A stretch of 64,000 bases of DNA. Source: Hippophae tibetana (lineage: Eukaryota; Streptophyta; Magnoliopsida; Rosales; Elaeagnaceae). The notes beneath the pieces are model-generated. The model saw only the letters and a program-made list of their open reading frames with translations. It was not told where the DNA came from and did not search any database. Numbering within the stretch: the first letter of the stretch is position 1; every line of letters begins with the position of its first letter. A program made the translations under genes and the position numbers. Location: contig CM072803.1 of assembly GCA_037013495.1 (NCBI GenBank), positions 11,178,001-11,242,000 on the forward strand, read 5' to 3'. This document shows, piece after piece, positions 1 to 11,560 of the stretch.

Positions 1-2011
1 TTTGTTGAGGTGTGCCAACACAACTTGTTTGATGCATAATGCCATGAATGCTCAAATATTGTTTCATGATATGGGACATGTATTCGGTGCCATTGTCAGA
101 CCTTAAGGTTTGAATTTTAGAAGAAAAGTGATTTTTAACAAGATTATGAAAGTCCTTAAATACTTCCATAACTTCATTTTTAGACTTTAAAAGATATAAC
201 CATGTGACTCGAGAGAAATCATCAACAAAAATCACAAAATACTTATAACCATCAAAAGATTCATTAATTGGTCCCCATACATCTGAATGAACTAGTTCAA
301 AACACTTACTAGCCCTAGACAAGGAAGAATTAAAAGGCAATCTAGTGGCCTTAGACAAGTGGCAAGTTTCACATGCAATTTCATCATTTCCTAAGTTTGG
401 AAATAAAGTTGACAAAATTGGTAGAGAAGGGTGAGCTAAACGTTGATGCCACAATTGATTATCTTGGATAGGATTAAACTTAGCTTGAAACCCTCTGGGA
501 TTGCTCTTGGATATGTAATAGAGACCATCTAAGTAAAACCCTTCACCAATCGTCTTTTTGGTGACACAATCCTGAAAAATGACATTGTGAGGAGAAAAAA
601 TGGCTAAGCAATTCAAGGTATTTGTGATTTTTCCTACAGACAGAAGTTGGAAAGGAAAGGAAGGTACATATAAAACTACCGACTCGATTTCATCTGACAT
701 TAATTTTATTTTTTCCTTTCCTAAAACCTTTACATTCTCACCATTTGCAATTGAAACTTGAGAAGGATTTGCTAATTTTTCAAACTTATGAGACTTTGAC
801 ACATGGTTTGTCATATGATCTGTGGCACCTGAATCTACAACCCAAAAATCATGCAACATATTTATTTTAAGAGCAGTTTTAAAGGCTTTTATGATACCTT
901 GCATGTCCTCTTGTGGTATGAGTTTTGTATCTGCCAAGAAGCCCGCAAACTTGCCTAGCAATGCTGTCGAGTTTCCTTCTTCTATGCTATCCACACAGTC
1001 AATTCTAGCTCCTCTTGTCTTGCTTTGAAGATACAACATAAACTCATTCATGAGTTCAGCTGGATTCGCTGTGAAGTTCTTGAATGGATCAGACCCATTA
1101 GAGGTAGAGGCAAAAACATGATTAGCACGGAGTCCAGTACGATTCACTTTCTGTAAACTCTTATCCTTTATAAAATCAGGTTTTAATTCTGGATGTAGAA
1201 TCCAACATGTGTCCTTAACATGGCCCGTATGGTTGCAATGTTGACACTTCAAGTTTGGATGCTTCCCTTTGTACTTCCTCTCGTTGGTTAGATAGGCTCT
1301 TGCCTCAGGTGAATTAGCCATTGTATCCTTGTTCATGACTTTCCTTCTTACTTCTTCACGTTGAATTGTCGCACATACATTGGTGAAGGAAGGAAGTTCT
1401 GTATTCATGAGTATATGGCATCGTATATCTTCATATGTTGAATCCAGACTGGACAAAAGTTGAAATATCTTATCTTCTTCTGCTCTCTTTCGTAGCAGAG
1501 CTACATCGGTTGTATGAGGACGATATATTTCCAACTCATTCCACATGCTTTTCATGCTTCCTAAGAGTTGTACAAAAGGCTTGCCATCTTGTTGCAGATC
1601 TGAGATGTCTTTCTTTAATTGAAAAACTCGTGCAGCATTATTTTGACTGCCATACATTTCCTTGACCGTCTCCCATAGTTGGTATGCAGATTCAGAGTAA
1701 CTGAATATTTCAGCTAATTTACGTTCCATGGAATTTAGGAGCCATGACATAACGAGCTGATCCTTACTAAGCCAGGATTCATAGGTTGGTGAGGAAACAT
1801 CAGGTACTTCGATGCTTCCATTTATGAACCCCAACTTGGACCTTCCACCTAGAGCCAGAGACACTGCTCTTGACCAAGGCAAGTAATTAAACTCATTCAA
1901 CAAGATTGAGCTTAATCTTTGATTTGGGTTGACATCCACCTCATGCATATTCATGAAGGAAAGCACTGATGAACTTTCAGCTTCTGATCCTAGCGGCTTG
2001 TCTTCAGCCAT
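1..2011 (-). CDS. Ty1/copia gag-pol polyprotein, N-terminal 670 residues (truncated by window edge)
   Basis: The frame starts at an ATG at 2011 (protein starts MAEDKPLGSE) and stays open to base 2; I checked every codon in this frame for stops and found none. A copia-type Gag comes first (residues about 1-240, including NEFNYLPWSRA). A CCHC zinc knuckle CQHCNHTGHVKDTC follows near residue 260 for RNA binding. The aspartic protease active site is DSGATDHM near residue 390. A GAG-pre-integrase segment with a His/Cys pattern (HQRLAHPS, CETCHLSKA) comes next, and the integrase core carries the LRSDNGTEY stretch at the extreme left edge. Reverse transcriptase and RNase H should lie left of the window. 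In this family one polyprotein is cleaved by its own protease, and the products package, copy and integrate the element RNA. The intact frame suggests recent or continuing mobility; activity is not shown by sequence alone. Confidence 0.92.
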   Translation of the reverse strand, partial: MAEDKPLGSEAESSSVLSFMNMHEVDVNPNQRLSSILLNEFNYLPWSRAVSLALGGRSKLGFINGSIEVPDVSSPTYESWLSKDQLVMSWLLNSMERKLAEIFSYSESAYQLWETVKEMYGSQNNAARVFQLKKDISDLQQDGKPFVQLLGSMKSMWNELEIYRPHTTDVALLRKRAEEDKIFQLLSSLDSTYEDIRCHILMNTELPSFTNVCATIQREEVRRKVMNKDTMANSPEARAYLTNERKYKGKHPNLKCQHCNHTGHVKDTCWILHPELKPDFIKDKSLQKVNRTGLRANHVFASTSNGSDPFKNFTANPAELMNEFMLYLQSKTRGARIDCVDSIEEGNSTALLGKFAGFLADTKLIPQEDMQGIIKAFKTALKINMLHDFWVVDSGATDHMTNHVSKSHKFEKLANPSQVSIANGENVKVLGKEKIKLMSDEIESVVLYVPSFPFQLLSVGKITNTLNCLAIFSPHNVIFQDCVTKKTIGEGFYLDGLYYISKSNPRGFQAKFNPIQDNQLWHQRLAHPSLPILSTLFPNLGNDEIACETCHLSKATRLPFNSSLSRASKCFELVHSDVWGPINESFDGYKYFVIFVDDFSRVTWLYLLKSKNEVMEVFKDFHNLVKNHFSSKIQTLRSDNGTEYMSHIMKQYLSIHGIMHQTSCVGTPQQ

Positions 2012-2066
2012 TTCAAAGATTGAAGATGCTAAGATAATAATAAACCAGAAGCAAGTTAATTTTCCT

Positions 2067-2078
2067 GCTTTGATACCA
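2067..2078 (-). other. Primer-binding site of the copia element
   Basis: On the minus strand this reads TGGTATCAAAGC, one base from TGGTATCAGAGC, the complement of the initiator tRNA-Met 3' end used by most plant copia elements. It sits directly inside the LTR end, which fixes the LTR boundary at 2079 and the orientation as minus. Confidence 0.88.
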
Positions 2079-2418
2079 TGTAGAAAAAACAAGAAATAAC
2101 TCTACACAAAAGAGTTCTCTTGTTTGTATTATTTTCTTCATGTTTTCATTACAATTGTATAGCTATTTATAAGGAAATTTTATTCCTTCAATTACTCTTT
2201 AAATTAAGCATTCCTTGATTTACTCCTTGAATTAAGCATTCCTTGATTTACTCCTTGAATTAAGGATTCCTTGTTTTACTCCTTGAATTAAGGATTCCTT
2301 GTTTTACTCCTTGAATTAAGGATTCTTTGTTTTACTCCTTGAATTAAGCTCCTTGTTTTATTCCTTGAATTAAGGTCCTTGTGTTTATTCTTTGAATTAA
2401 GAACTAATATCCAATACA
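2079..2418 (-). repeat. 5' LTR of the copia element (340 bp) with an internal 28-bp tandem array
   Basis: The boundaries are the TG/CA ends and the adjacent primer-binding site. About 2191-2401 is filled by seven to eight head-to-tail copies of a 28-bp unit (core TACTCCTTGAATTAAG plus ATTCCTTG); the last units shorten to 26-27 bp. On the minus strand the array lies just after the LTR start, in the U3 region where promoter elements are expected, so copy number could affect transcription; that is inference. Confidence 0.82.
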
Positions 2419-3277
2419 TAGGATGTCATTAACTATTTTGTTTTTTATTGGAAGAAGATTTACAAATAAATGCAAATATCTAAAGAGGTAAGAATATACT
2501 TATCATAAAACAAAAAAACAAAAGGTAAGAAGATTGTCGGTTGAGTGGAATTAAAAACTTCTTGTGAGAGAATGTAAGACATTTTTCATCTATTTTAAAC
2601 ATCGGCATGGATGAGCTGCACAAAAGGTGGGTCGGCAATCACGTTTAGGGAAATCAATTTGCTTAGTAGGAACTAAACTCCGTGAAGAAACTCCGATTTT
2701 CACATCAACGAGGAATGCTCTCGTTGGGGACGGGTCATAGTTGGTAATTATCATCCTCACCTAGTGTATTCTCTTATCATCTTTTTCTATAATTTCTTTA
2801 AAATACATTATATATTTGTATAATTTTAAAGTTAAATAGAATCCATTTTTATCAATAAATCAATACTTTAATTATAAAAAATTAATATTATGATATATTA
2901 TACAATAATAATTATAACGATTGTTAAACTAATAAAATAACAAATTTAATTAAATATAAATATAATTTATGTTCTATATTTAAATTTAGTAATATAATAA
3001 ATACATATATTTTAGATTTTATAGGTATTCAAATATTCAATTGATTTAATTGGTTTATTAGTAGGGAATATTTTATCATGTAAAACATTTAAAGTTTCAC
3101 CTTATTTCACACAATATTTAAATAATATCACCCAACCTTATTGATGTCACTAATTGTGTCATATTAGTATGTTTCTATCATGTTGTGCCATTAATTGTAT
3201 AATATTTAGGCATTAGTTGATACATGAATAAATTTGTTATTTTTTGTGTCGTCTAATTATGTGAGATGGATCATCTT
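2419..3277. other. Unassigned AT-rich stretch
   Basis: No supportable gene, terminal repeat or known motif was seen. There is a short more GC-balanced patch around 2600-2760; the remainder is simple AT-rich sequence. Confidence 0.5.
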
Positions 3278-4147
3278 TAAAAGTTTTAAATTTATGGATT
3301 TAATAACATAGAGTAGGTTAATAACTTATTTTAAAAATTATCAAAAAGTAAAATATTTACATACGATATTTTTAAGTATATACAATTTAGGCTACAGTAA
3401 TAACCTAAAAGGAAAATCATTAGTACGACAGATCACCCAATCTATCGTTATTAAAATTAAGTATTCAAGTACAAACTTGATCTTATATTACCCTCACATA
3501 GATAATGTCCTAATGAACTTTACTTATATCCTGCTATATTTTAATAGCCTCAAAGATTAACATGAGCGGATCTTAACCAACATTCTAATTAACTCTTCAC
3601 CAATTACACACATTTATGAAATAACTTGTAAAATGATTAGCATATAAGCAAGTGCATAGTGTGTTATAGATGAATTTTGATAACAAATAAATCCTAAGCT
3701 TGTAGATTCAATTAATAAATCAACTAAAGAAATCTCTAGCAAACCTAAAACAAAAGATGTAGATCAAGATTAATGAAAAATAGTCATTTTTACAAAGCTA
3801 AGCGATTAAATGATATTATTTCTAATCTAAGGGACTAAATAATACAAATGAACTAATCTAAGGGGCTTCTATGACACTCTTCCTATATTTTAAATTATAT
3901 CTTAATCTATATTTTAGCAATAATAATTTGAGTAACACAAATAATTTTTTAAGTGTTGTGCAATGTGCTCAAGAATGCATGAATGTAATTGTAAGTGTGG
4001 CAGTATAGAGATTATATGTGAAGTACAACTATCCATAACTTTGACTTTTTTTTACTTTACTTGAAGAATGTGATAATGAGCCTAGAAACTACTTTACAAA
4101 AAAAATATTTTGTCCACAAAAATCACTAACATTCATAATATTTTACA
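3278..4147 (-). repeat. Decayed copia-like LTR, left copy of a three-copy family
   Basis: This block shares recognisable runs with 11999-13269 and with about 22860-24245, for example the ACATGAGCGGATC stretch and the AACAAATAAATCCTAAG stretch. The left end TAAAAGTTTTAAATTTATGG lines up with the LTR start at 11999, which is defined by a primer-binding site on the minus strand. It could be the 3' LTR of one old minus-strand element whose 5' LTR is at 11999-13269, with everything between being its interior plus later insertions. No target duplication could be confirmed. The ends are approximate. Confidence 0.5.
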
Positions 4148-4364
4148 AACTCCCTCTTTGGTATTTTCTTTTGGAAAACTACTCTATCATTACATGATAC
4201 TCGTATGAATAGAAAGTGTTATATTGACTAAATTCTATAATGAAACTACTCTATGACCCGATGAAGCCTACTTTGATTTACCTTGAAAAGCTTGTATGTA
4301 ACCGGAATCATATAGACAAAAAACTACAGCTTTGCTCGGAAGCCTTTTTGTTTATTAGTTTAGT

Positions 4365-4496
4365 TTACATTAAAAGAGTAATTTGAAGATCATGAAGTGT
4401 ATGCATTTACATCAAAATTGTAAGTCTGTATTACATTAAAAGAGTAATTTGAAGATCATAAAGTGTATGCATTTACATCAAAATTGTAAGTCTGTA
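4365..4496. repeat. Two 66-bp tandem copies spanning a retrotransposon boundary
   Basis: The segment 4365-4430 is repeated almost exactly at 4431-4496. The last 12 bases of each copy (TGTAAGTCTGTA) are the first bases of the copia 5' LTR that starts at 4485. The duplication therefore arose after the element inserted. Confidence 0.85.
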
Positions 4497-5672
4497 TGTA
4501 CTCTATGTCCATATGTTTGCTTCATGTGTGCAAAACACGTTGTCTATTTTATTTTACTCCATGTTCTGTCTTCTTCTGTGTAAGATTGGTTAATGTAGAT
4601 CAGTAATGCACATACATACAAAGTTAGGTACACTTTGTATATGAGCACATTTACACACACCATAGGGTTTGTTTTCATAGCGTGTATGCTAGGTTCACGC
4701 TTGCTCGCTCATGTTGTTTCTCTTGTTTTTTGTTTCATTTCAAGCGCAAGTATTTTTGGAAACCAAAAAAATGTGATTTTTTTAGCACCTCCTTACCACT
4801 CTTGCCACCACATATGGAGAAATGGTTAGAGAGTTCCATGGTGAGGTGGTTGGCAAGGTGGTTCATCGATTTATATTAATATCCCCTACTCTTTACTTTT
4901 TTTACCCATTTAATTTAGTACCAAAATTCTGCCAAAATTTATACTAAGAATTATATCTATTTTTTTAAATTATTTTGGAGAGCTTATATTTAAATGTGAG
5001 TTATTTATTGATCTTAGATGTCAAATCATTGGTTGTTTGCATTTATGTGTCTTCAATATGATTTGACATTTTTAGTGGAATGTGTATCCCTGAAAATTAT
5101 GAGTAGCTACATTTCTTGTTACTGATTAGTGGTTATCAATCTTATAATATTGGATGGTGTTGGCTGTGGAGGAGAATCGAGTTCGAGTATTGCAAAACGA
5201 GTAAGAAAAACCAACAACAGATAGTACGGATAGAGGTCTCGACTAATAGAGATAATAGTGATTTTATTTATTTTAGAGTTGTAAATGATTAATTATTTAG
5301 TAAATTATTTGCTGCTAAGTGGCTACTTTAAGAAACTCGATTATGTTACCACATATATACAATCTCTATATGAGTTTACATTATTATATAGCTTTTTATG
5401 CATGATCTACTATTATGCTAGTACAATTTGAGTTTAAGGCATGTATGTAGCAACATAATAAAAGCTTAAACTCATATTAGAAAACTTTTATATTCTTGCC
5501 TGCTTTTTATTGAATATATATAATATTCGTTGCTCAAAGTTATCTACTTATGTGATATTATGTTATTTATGCCTCAATTATGTAACCTGGTTAAATGTTT
5601 ATTTCATGTTCTTCCGAGTTAGGGACAAGTCCTTAAAGAATCTATTTGTGTATTGGGTCACGAACTCTTTCA
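4485..5672 (+). repeat. 5' LTR of the 4485-9878 copia element (1188 bp)
   Basis: It begins TGTAAGTCTGTATG and ends CTCTTTCA, two bases before the primer-binding site. It matches the split 3' LTR (7108-7507 plus 9058-9878) throughout, with many substitutions, so the insertion is not recent. Short open frames at 4635-4879 lie in this LTR and are not genes. Confidence 0.85.
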
Positions 5673-5763
5673 ATTGGTAATAGAGCAGGTGCACCCTTTT
5701 AGGCTTAACCACTCTTGGTGCTAATTTTGTTAACTCTTTTTCTCACACATACACTTTCTCTCC

Positions 5764-6180
5764 AATGGATTCAGAAGAATGAGGTAATTTAGGTAGACAT
5801 CCACTCTTCAATAAGCTAAATTATGCCTATTTGAAATGCCAAATAAGGGCCTTCTTGTGGTCCCTCAAAGACCTATGTGGTTTCTTATCGAGAATGGTTG
5901 AATGTACCTAAATAAAACCCTACCTGATGATACTCTCATTCCAAATCCTATGATCGAGTGGAAGAAGAAAGAAAATAAGGAGTCCTAATGAAATAGTAAT
6001 GGTTTATATGCAATTATCAAGGCTGTGATGCTTAATGAGTTTAGAAGAATACAAAGTTGTACTACTTCTAAGCAAGCACAAGACATTTTGGAGACAACTC
6101 ATAGAGGAACATCTATTGTAAAGAGATTCAAAATTTTGAAATTATGTAAAGATTTTACCTCACATGCATACATTTAGGGG
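5764..6180 (+). pseudogene. Copia gag remnant
   Basis: Starting at an ATG (MDSEE) the translation resembles the beginning of copia-type Gag: LFNKLNYAYLKCQIRAFLWS matches the usual 'FNG.NYAYWK.RM.A.L.S' region, followed by a degraded KTFWRQL segment corresponding to 'AWD.LE..HEG'. Several in-frame stops and at least one frameshift interrupt it. Between 6180 and the purine tract at 7096 no protease, integrase or polymerase motif was found, so the remaining internal sequence is non-coding. Confidence 0.65.
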
Positions 6181-7107
6181 GAGAGGTGTGTATCAATTTT
6201 ATGTTGTAAGGGGAAGTGTAGTATTTGTTATACATCTTGTTGTTTTTCCTGTTATTATTATGCTATTATCTTCTTGTGATGCTTCCTTATTTTTGACATC
6301 ACTTTGAATGAACCATGCATAAATAGGATTGTTAGTATGACTTGTTGCTTACATGTTATATAATTTTATATTTCTTATGTCTTTCTATGTGTTTACCTAC
6401 TCCTCTATTGTAGTGAGTTATTGCACATTTTTATATGTAGTTGATAGCTTGGTTTATGTTGTTTGAATACAACATATGTTTCTTTTTGGTAGAATGAGAT
6501 GTCTTTCCTTATGTGTGTACATAGTATTGGGTGAGGTTACAGGATTGAATGTAATCAAGTATTGTTAGGGGAAGATAGTTGAATCACTAAAAGTGTGTCA
6601 ACTTGAAAAATAGTTGGACTCCTATTGAGTGTATGATTGCATTACATATTATTGACTGAATTGTATGCATTCATGGGAGTGTTTCATAAAGTCAGAGGGA
6701 ATGGGTATTTATGCATATGTTTTTGCCTATCATTATGTACCTATATAGGGGTAACACGATAGTATATGATTAGACTACACGTTATTTCTACAAGATACAT
6801 TCATAGGGTATGTGTTTGCTTCGTGTGTGCATATTGTAGTTGTAGATTGAATTCTTTATGCTTTAAGTGTGTTGTATATAATGGTGCTGAGTTCCCCGTG
6901 TTTCAGAGTGATTGAGTATTGGACAAGTAGATACATGAAGATAGATGGATGCACTTAGAGTTGGTGTGTCTTTTGGGTTTTGGTATGTGTCATTGTGTTG
7001 TTGATGAGAATAAAAAACTTTAGGATATCTTCATGATCATCTCATGTTTGATGAGTTTATGTACCTAGTTGTGCAGTGTTATTACACAGAAAGCCAAAGG
7101 GGGAGAA

Positions 7108-7507
7108 TGTTAGTCTGTATGTACTTTATGTTCGTGTGTTGGCTTCTAGTGTGCAAAATATAGTGTTTGTTTTATTTTACTCAATGTTCTATCTTTCTCT
7201 CTGTAAGGTTTGTTACTGGGGATCAGTAATGTACATACGTACATAGTTATGTACACATTTTATGTGAGCATGTTTATACAAACCAAGGGGTTGGTTTTCA
7301 TAGTATGTATGCTAGGTTAAGTGTTGTGGTTTTCAACGAGCAAGCATACAAACAAGTTGATTTTATTACTCATATTTTTTATTTCATTTTGGGTGTGGGT
7401 ATTTGTGGAATTAACTTGGCTCTTTTGTAAACAAAAAAGTGTGATTTTTTTAGAACCTTGCCACCACACTTGGCAATGTCATTGGTGAGGTTTATGGCTA
7501 AGGTAGC
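7108..7507 (+). repeat. 3' LTR of the copia element, first part
   Basis: It begins TGTTAGTCTGTATG right after the purine tract and follows 4485-4865 of the 5' LTR. It stops at the 5-bp duplication gtagc (7503-7507), where the TGATGAG-family solo LTR inserted, and continues at 9058. Confidence 0.85.
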
Positions 7508-9052
7508 TAATTAGACAAAAACCGGCATACGGTTAGCAGTATCTATCTTACAGATACTTTGATTTTATATTTATAAAACTCTCATAAGTTAACGAATCAT
7601 TTTATAGAAAATGACAAGTATATTCCCAAGGTTAATTTAAAGAAAGAATATATGTGGTTTTTAATTTGTTATTCAAACTCTTAAAAACAAAATTAAATCA
7701 TAAACATCATGTCACGATATTTTTATTTTGTGTTTCCTAATATAATAACATAAAAAATAAACATATATATGAATTCAATAAACAATAATTCAACTTTTTA
7801 TCATTCATAACAGTAGAGTATTTATGGATATAATAATTAAGTTAATTATGTTTGTTCATATTATTTAGGTTATTAAAGATATAACTTAAGAATTAAACCT
7901 AAGAATTTAATTATCCGATTACTAACTTTCAAGTCTAAAATTCATCACTGAAAATATATTGTTAATACATTTTCAAATAATAGTTTTTATAAAAACTTTT
8001 GAAATAGAAATTTACTTTAATTACGGGGCGATTGTATCAACAAATAAAAATACATTACTCTAAATCATGTCGAATAATTAAACCTTAAAATCTAATTTTT
8101 AGATTTAAGTTTATAAAAAAATAATATATTTCTCTCTAACATCCTTAATATAAAAATAATATATTTTATAATTTTTTTTACCTATTTAATATTTTGCAAG
8201 CATAACAAAGTTATTATTATATCATATTTACAAATAGTCAATCATGTTAAATTTAATCACAAACAAATTAAATATAACATATAAGAATAAAACATAAAAA
8301 TAACTATAAAGAATTAATTTTAAAATTATACCTCAAAAGAATTCTTACAGAATTTTAATGCTAATTCTGTTTCTGGAAAACCTCTAAATGGATTTGCATT
8401 TCCGTTTATTGAATCAAAAACTAAAAATCTACAAAAGCATACATAGTTCTTCTCAAAAAAGAGAAAGCTTTAAAACTAAAAAAACTAAGAAAGATTTATA
8501 GAGAGACAAAGTAGAGAGAGAGTAGAAGGATTTTTAAGGGATTTGTGAAAATATCTCAAAAAATGATATTGGACGTATTTGGACAAGTTGGCACGCATGT
8601 GGGGCGAGATTTGCTGAGGGACAACTGTTGACACGTGTGGGACTCGACAAGAAATTCATACGGCTTTGTATGGTATACGCGAGACTTGGTATGACATACG
8701 TGCAGCTAAGGGTGGCTCGCGTGGGGCTCGACATGACATGCGTACGACTAGGCATAGAGCATGCGAGACTCGACATTTTTGACCGTTTTGACACATTTTG
8801 TCCAATTTTTCTATTTTTTTACTTTTCTTATTTTTTTTTCTAAACATATTTCTGATTTATTTCCTCCATTATTTTTCTTCGAGTCTTTAAATTATTTTTA
8901 AATAAAAATACCCGAAAAAAAATAAAAATATCTGTAATTTTGAAAAGACGAATTTATATAAAAATATGATAAAATCATTCAAATATAAATATATTTAATG
9001 AGTTAAAGTATATTAAATCATGGTTATTTTAGTGTTTTTTAAGCACTTATCC
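7508..9052 (-). repeat. Solo LTR of the TGATGAG family, nested in the copia 3' LTR
   Basis: On the minus strand it starts near the degraded TGATGAG end (9052) and runs to the other end at 7508. It carries the family's conserved blocks: the hairpin-like start, the AAAATTGGACAAAATG box before a GC-richer patch, and the block ending in GATGCCGG-like sequence (here degraded). The duplications gtagc (7503-7507) and gtagt (9053-9057) differ by one base. The copia 5' LTR shows the uninterrupted site, where AAGGTGG runs straight into the sequence found after 9057. Open frames at 8534-8847 are within this LTR and are not genes. Confidence 0.83.
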
Positions 9053-9057
9053 GTAGT

Positions 9058-9878
9058 CGTTCGATTTCTATAAATACCTAAACTTCTTTCTTTTCTTTAC
9101 CCATTGAAAATACCAAAATTCTATCAAAATTCACACTAAGAATTATATATATTTCTTATATTATTTTAGAGAGTTTACATTTGAGTGTTGATCATTTATT
9201 AAGCTCAGTTATCAAATTTTTGGCTATGTGCATACGTGGTTTAATGTGTGCTTCTCGTACACGATTTGACATTTATAGTGAATTGTATGTCCTTTAAGGT
9301 TATGAGTACTTACATTTATTGTTATTCATCAGTGGCTACCAATATCACCACATTGGGTGGTGTTAACCGTGGAGGAAAGTCGGGTTCAAGTGTGAAATAT
9401 GTCGTTATGGAAGTAGCAAGCAAAATACAATAATAGGTAGTTTAGACAAAGGTCCTGACTGATACAGATAATAGTGGTTTTATTTCTTTCAGAGTTGTAA
9501 CAAATTTATTATTTAGTGAATTATTTGCTACTGAGTGGTTGTCTTAAGCAACCCGAGGATGGTACCACATAAATACAATCTCTATGTAAGTTTACCTCGT
9601 TATATTTCTTGTTATGCATGATCTATTGTTATGCTAGTACAATATGAGTTTAAGATGTATATGTAACAATAAAAGCTTAAATTCTAATTAGAAAGCTTTT
9701 ATATTATATTGAATATATATATATATATATATAATATGTTGTTCGAAGTTATCTATTTATATGATATTATATTATATGCATCTATTATATAACTTGGTTA
9801 AGTGTTTACTTTCCATTCTTACGAGTTACGGGCCATATCTTAAAAAGTATGTCATGTATCAAGTCATAAACTCTTTCA
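9058..9878 (+). repeat. 3' LTR of the copia element, second part
   Basis: It continues the alignment to the 5' LTR from about 4866 to 5672 and ends CTCTTTCA at 9878, followed by the duplication aaaat. It includes an (AT)n run near 9713-9732. Confidence 0.85.
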
Positions 9879-9883
9879 AAAAT

Positions 9884-11560
9884 AATATCAAAACATGAGA
9901 ATACAAGAAGCATACTTCCAAGTGCGTTTTCCCTCTGTATGTATAATGAGAGCATATGTGCAATTGGATGTGAAACAAATTATTAAATTGCTCTCCCCTT
10001 TTTGGACTTTCAAAAAAGACCGTATGTAAGAGAAATTTCATAAGATTAATGATGAAGTATATATACAAAAAAAAAAAATGCAATGGAGTTATACTTCCTT
10101 TAAGGTAAAAATGCAATATAAAACTAAGCAATACAAAATTACAATATAGTATAAATTCCTTATAAATGCTAGTAGTAATGACTACCTAAACATAATACTA
10201 ATTTAATAATGAATAAAAAAGAGAATTTTTAATTAAAAAATTAAAAATTAAATAGAATCTTTTGTTTTGTTTTTATTTTATCTTTATTTCAAACACAACA
10301 CAAAGCAATATATTCATTTAGCCACAAAAAAGCACACAACTAAGCTGAATTCATTTATGCTCAATTTTTTTAGTATCCATTGTATAAATAATCAAGGAAA
10401 ATAGACAAAGAACACAAGCACATATAATGACATATTAACGTTTGCTCAAAATAATATATAAGTTTAAACTCCATTAGTATGTTAATTAATTTATTTATAA
10501 CCAATAAAAAAACTCAATCAAAGGAGTATCATATATCTTATAAAATTATAATTGAGTCCTTAGTCTTAAATTAAGAATGAATTTCGACCAATTGACAAGA
10601 GAGAAACAATTTTAATGAAATAAATTTTTATACTCTTTGGCTCTTTCTTTTGGTACATGCTTACAATATATTTTCCTTATAAACATATTCACTTTTTTTT
10701 TTGAATAAGAACTTTTTTTTCTACATGCACGAGCTATATATCTAATATGATGACTTTCACGTTAGTTTTGATGTAGCCCTCTTTACTCACTATGGTACAT
10801 TCACACACCATAATAAACAATTCTCTCAAAATTATGTGCCTCTTTACGAGATTTTTTTTTCAAAGTGTAAGGAATAAGACTAACACAATTAGGTAGTCAA
10901 CATTATCTCAAATCTTAGAATCTTCTAAGAGAAATCATAAAATTCAGGTATAATATACATGCAATGAGTGTGAATAAGTTTATGTCAACATAAATCATTA
11001 TATGTAAAACTATAAGTGTATGCACAAGGTGACACTTTAAAATCATTTATATAAAAACAAGGTTATGTTTATATAGCCGTCTCTAAGTTCATTACCTTGA
11101 TGGTCAAAAAAAGATTCTACCTTTTTTATATTAAAATCTTTAACAACAACAAAAAATTGTAACAATAAAATAAATACAAACATATAAAAATGATCACCAA
11201 TGGCAATTTAAGCACTCAAAGGCAAAAAAGACTTAGAAAACCAAAAAATACAATCTTTTCTAACACATGTTTTCTTAAATTTTGATTTCTCTAAGTCTTT
11301 GAATTAAGATTTAACTACCTTAGGCTTCATAGGTATGTTATTGATGATATATTTCACATTTATCCTAAATGAAAATACAACATGCATAGTATGATGTTGA
11401 TAATGAGTCCTAAAATTAAATGCATTAATTTTCTCTTACTTTTTTGAACCTACAACATCATGCTTTAAAGTATAACTTTTGGACATATATTGTAATTTTA
11501 ATTCATTTTAAAAGATGTCCAACCTGCATAGATGGATCATAATAATAAGTCCTACTTTGA
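9884..11560. other. AT-rich stretch without a recognisable gene
   Basis: No terminal repeats or conserved protein motifs were found. The position between the LTR-like blocks at 3278 and 11999 suggests it is the decayed interior of that old minus-strand copia-like element, but nothing here proves it. The open frame at 9859-10131 straddles an LTR end and is spurious. Confidence 0.45.

Larger units (their letters stand above)
1..2418 (-). mobile_element. Ty1/copia LTR retrotransposon, 5' part, runs off the window
   Basis: Read on the minus strand the order is LTR (2418-2079), primer-binding site (2078-2067), then gag-pol from 2011 to the window edge. The LTR begins TGTATTGG and ends CTACA on the minus strand, giving the usual TG...CA ends. 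Gag before protease before integrase, with the rest of pol beyond the edge, is the Ty1/copia order. The visible frame has no stop or frameshift over 2 kb, unlike every other element in the window, so this is probably the youngest insertion here. The 3' LTR and second target duplication lie outside, so completeness cannot be judged. Confidence 0.9.
4485..9878 (+). mobile_element. Ty1/copia retrotransposon, internally deleted, with a nested solo LTR
   Basis: The 5' LTR is 4485-5672. The interior is only 1.4 kb. The 3' LTR starts at 7108, is interrupted at 7507 by a solo LTR of another family, and resumes at 9058 to end at 9878. The duplication aaaat is present at 4480-4484 and 9879-9883, so both outer ends are fixed. 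A primer-binding site (5675-5686, TGGTAATAGAGC) follows the 5' LTR and a purine tract AAAGGGGGAGAA (7096-7107) precedes the 3' LTR. Only gag remnants remain inside, so the element is non-autonomous. LTRs of about 1.2 kb flanking such a short interior indicate deletion of most of pol. Confidence 0.87.

Noticed and set aside
8534..8847. Overlapping frames of 63-86 codons on both strands
   Set aside because: They lie within the solo LTR at 7508-9052.
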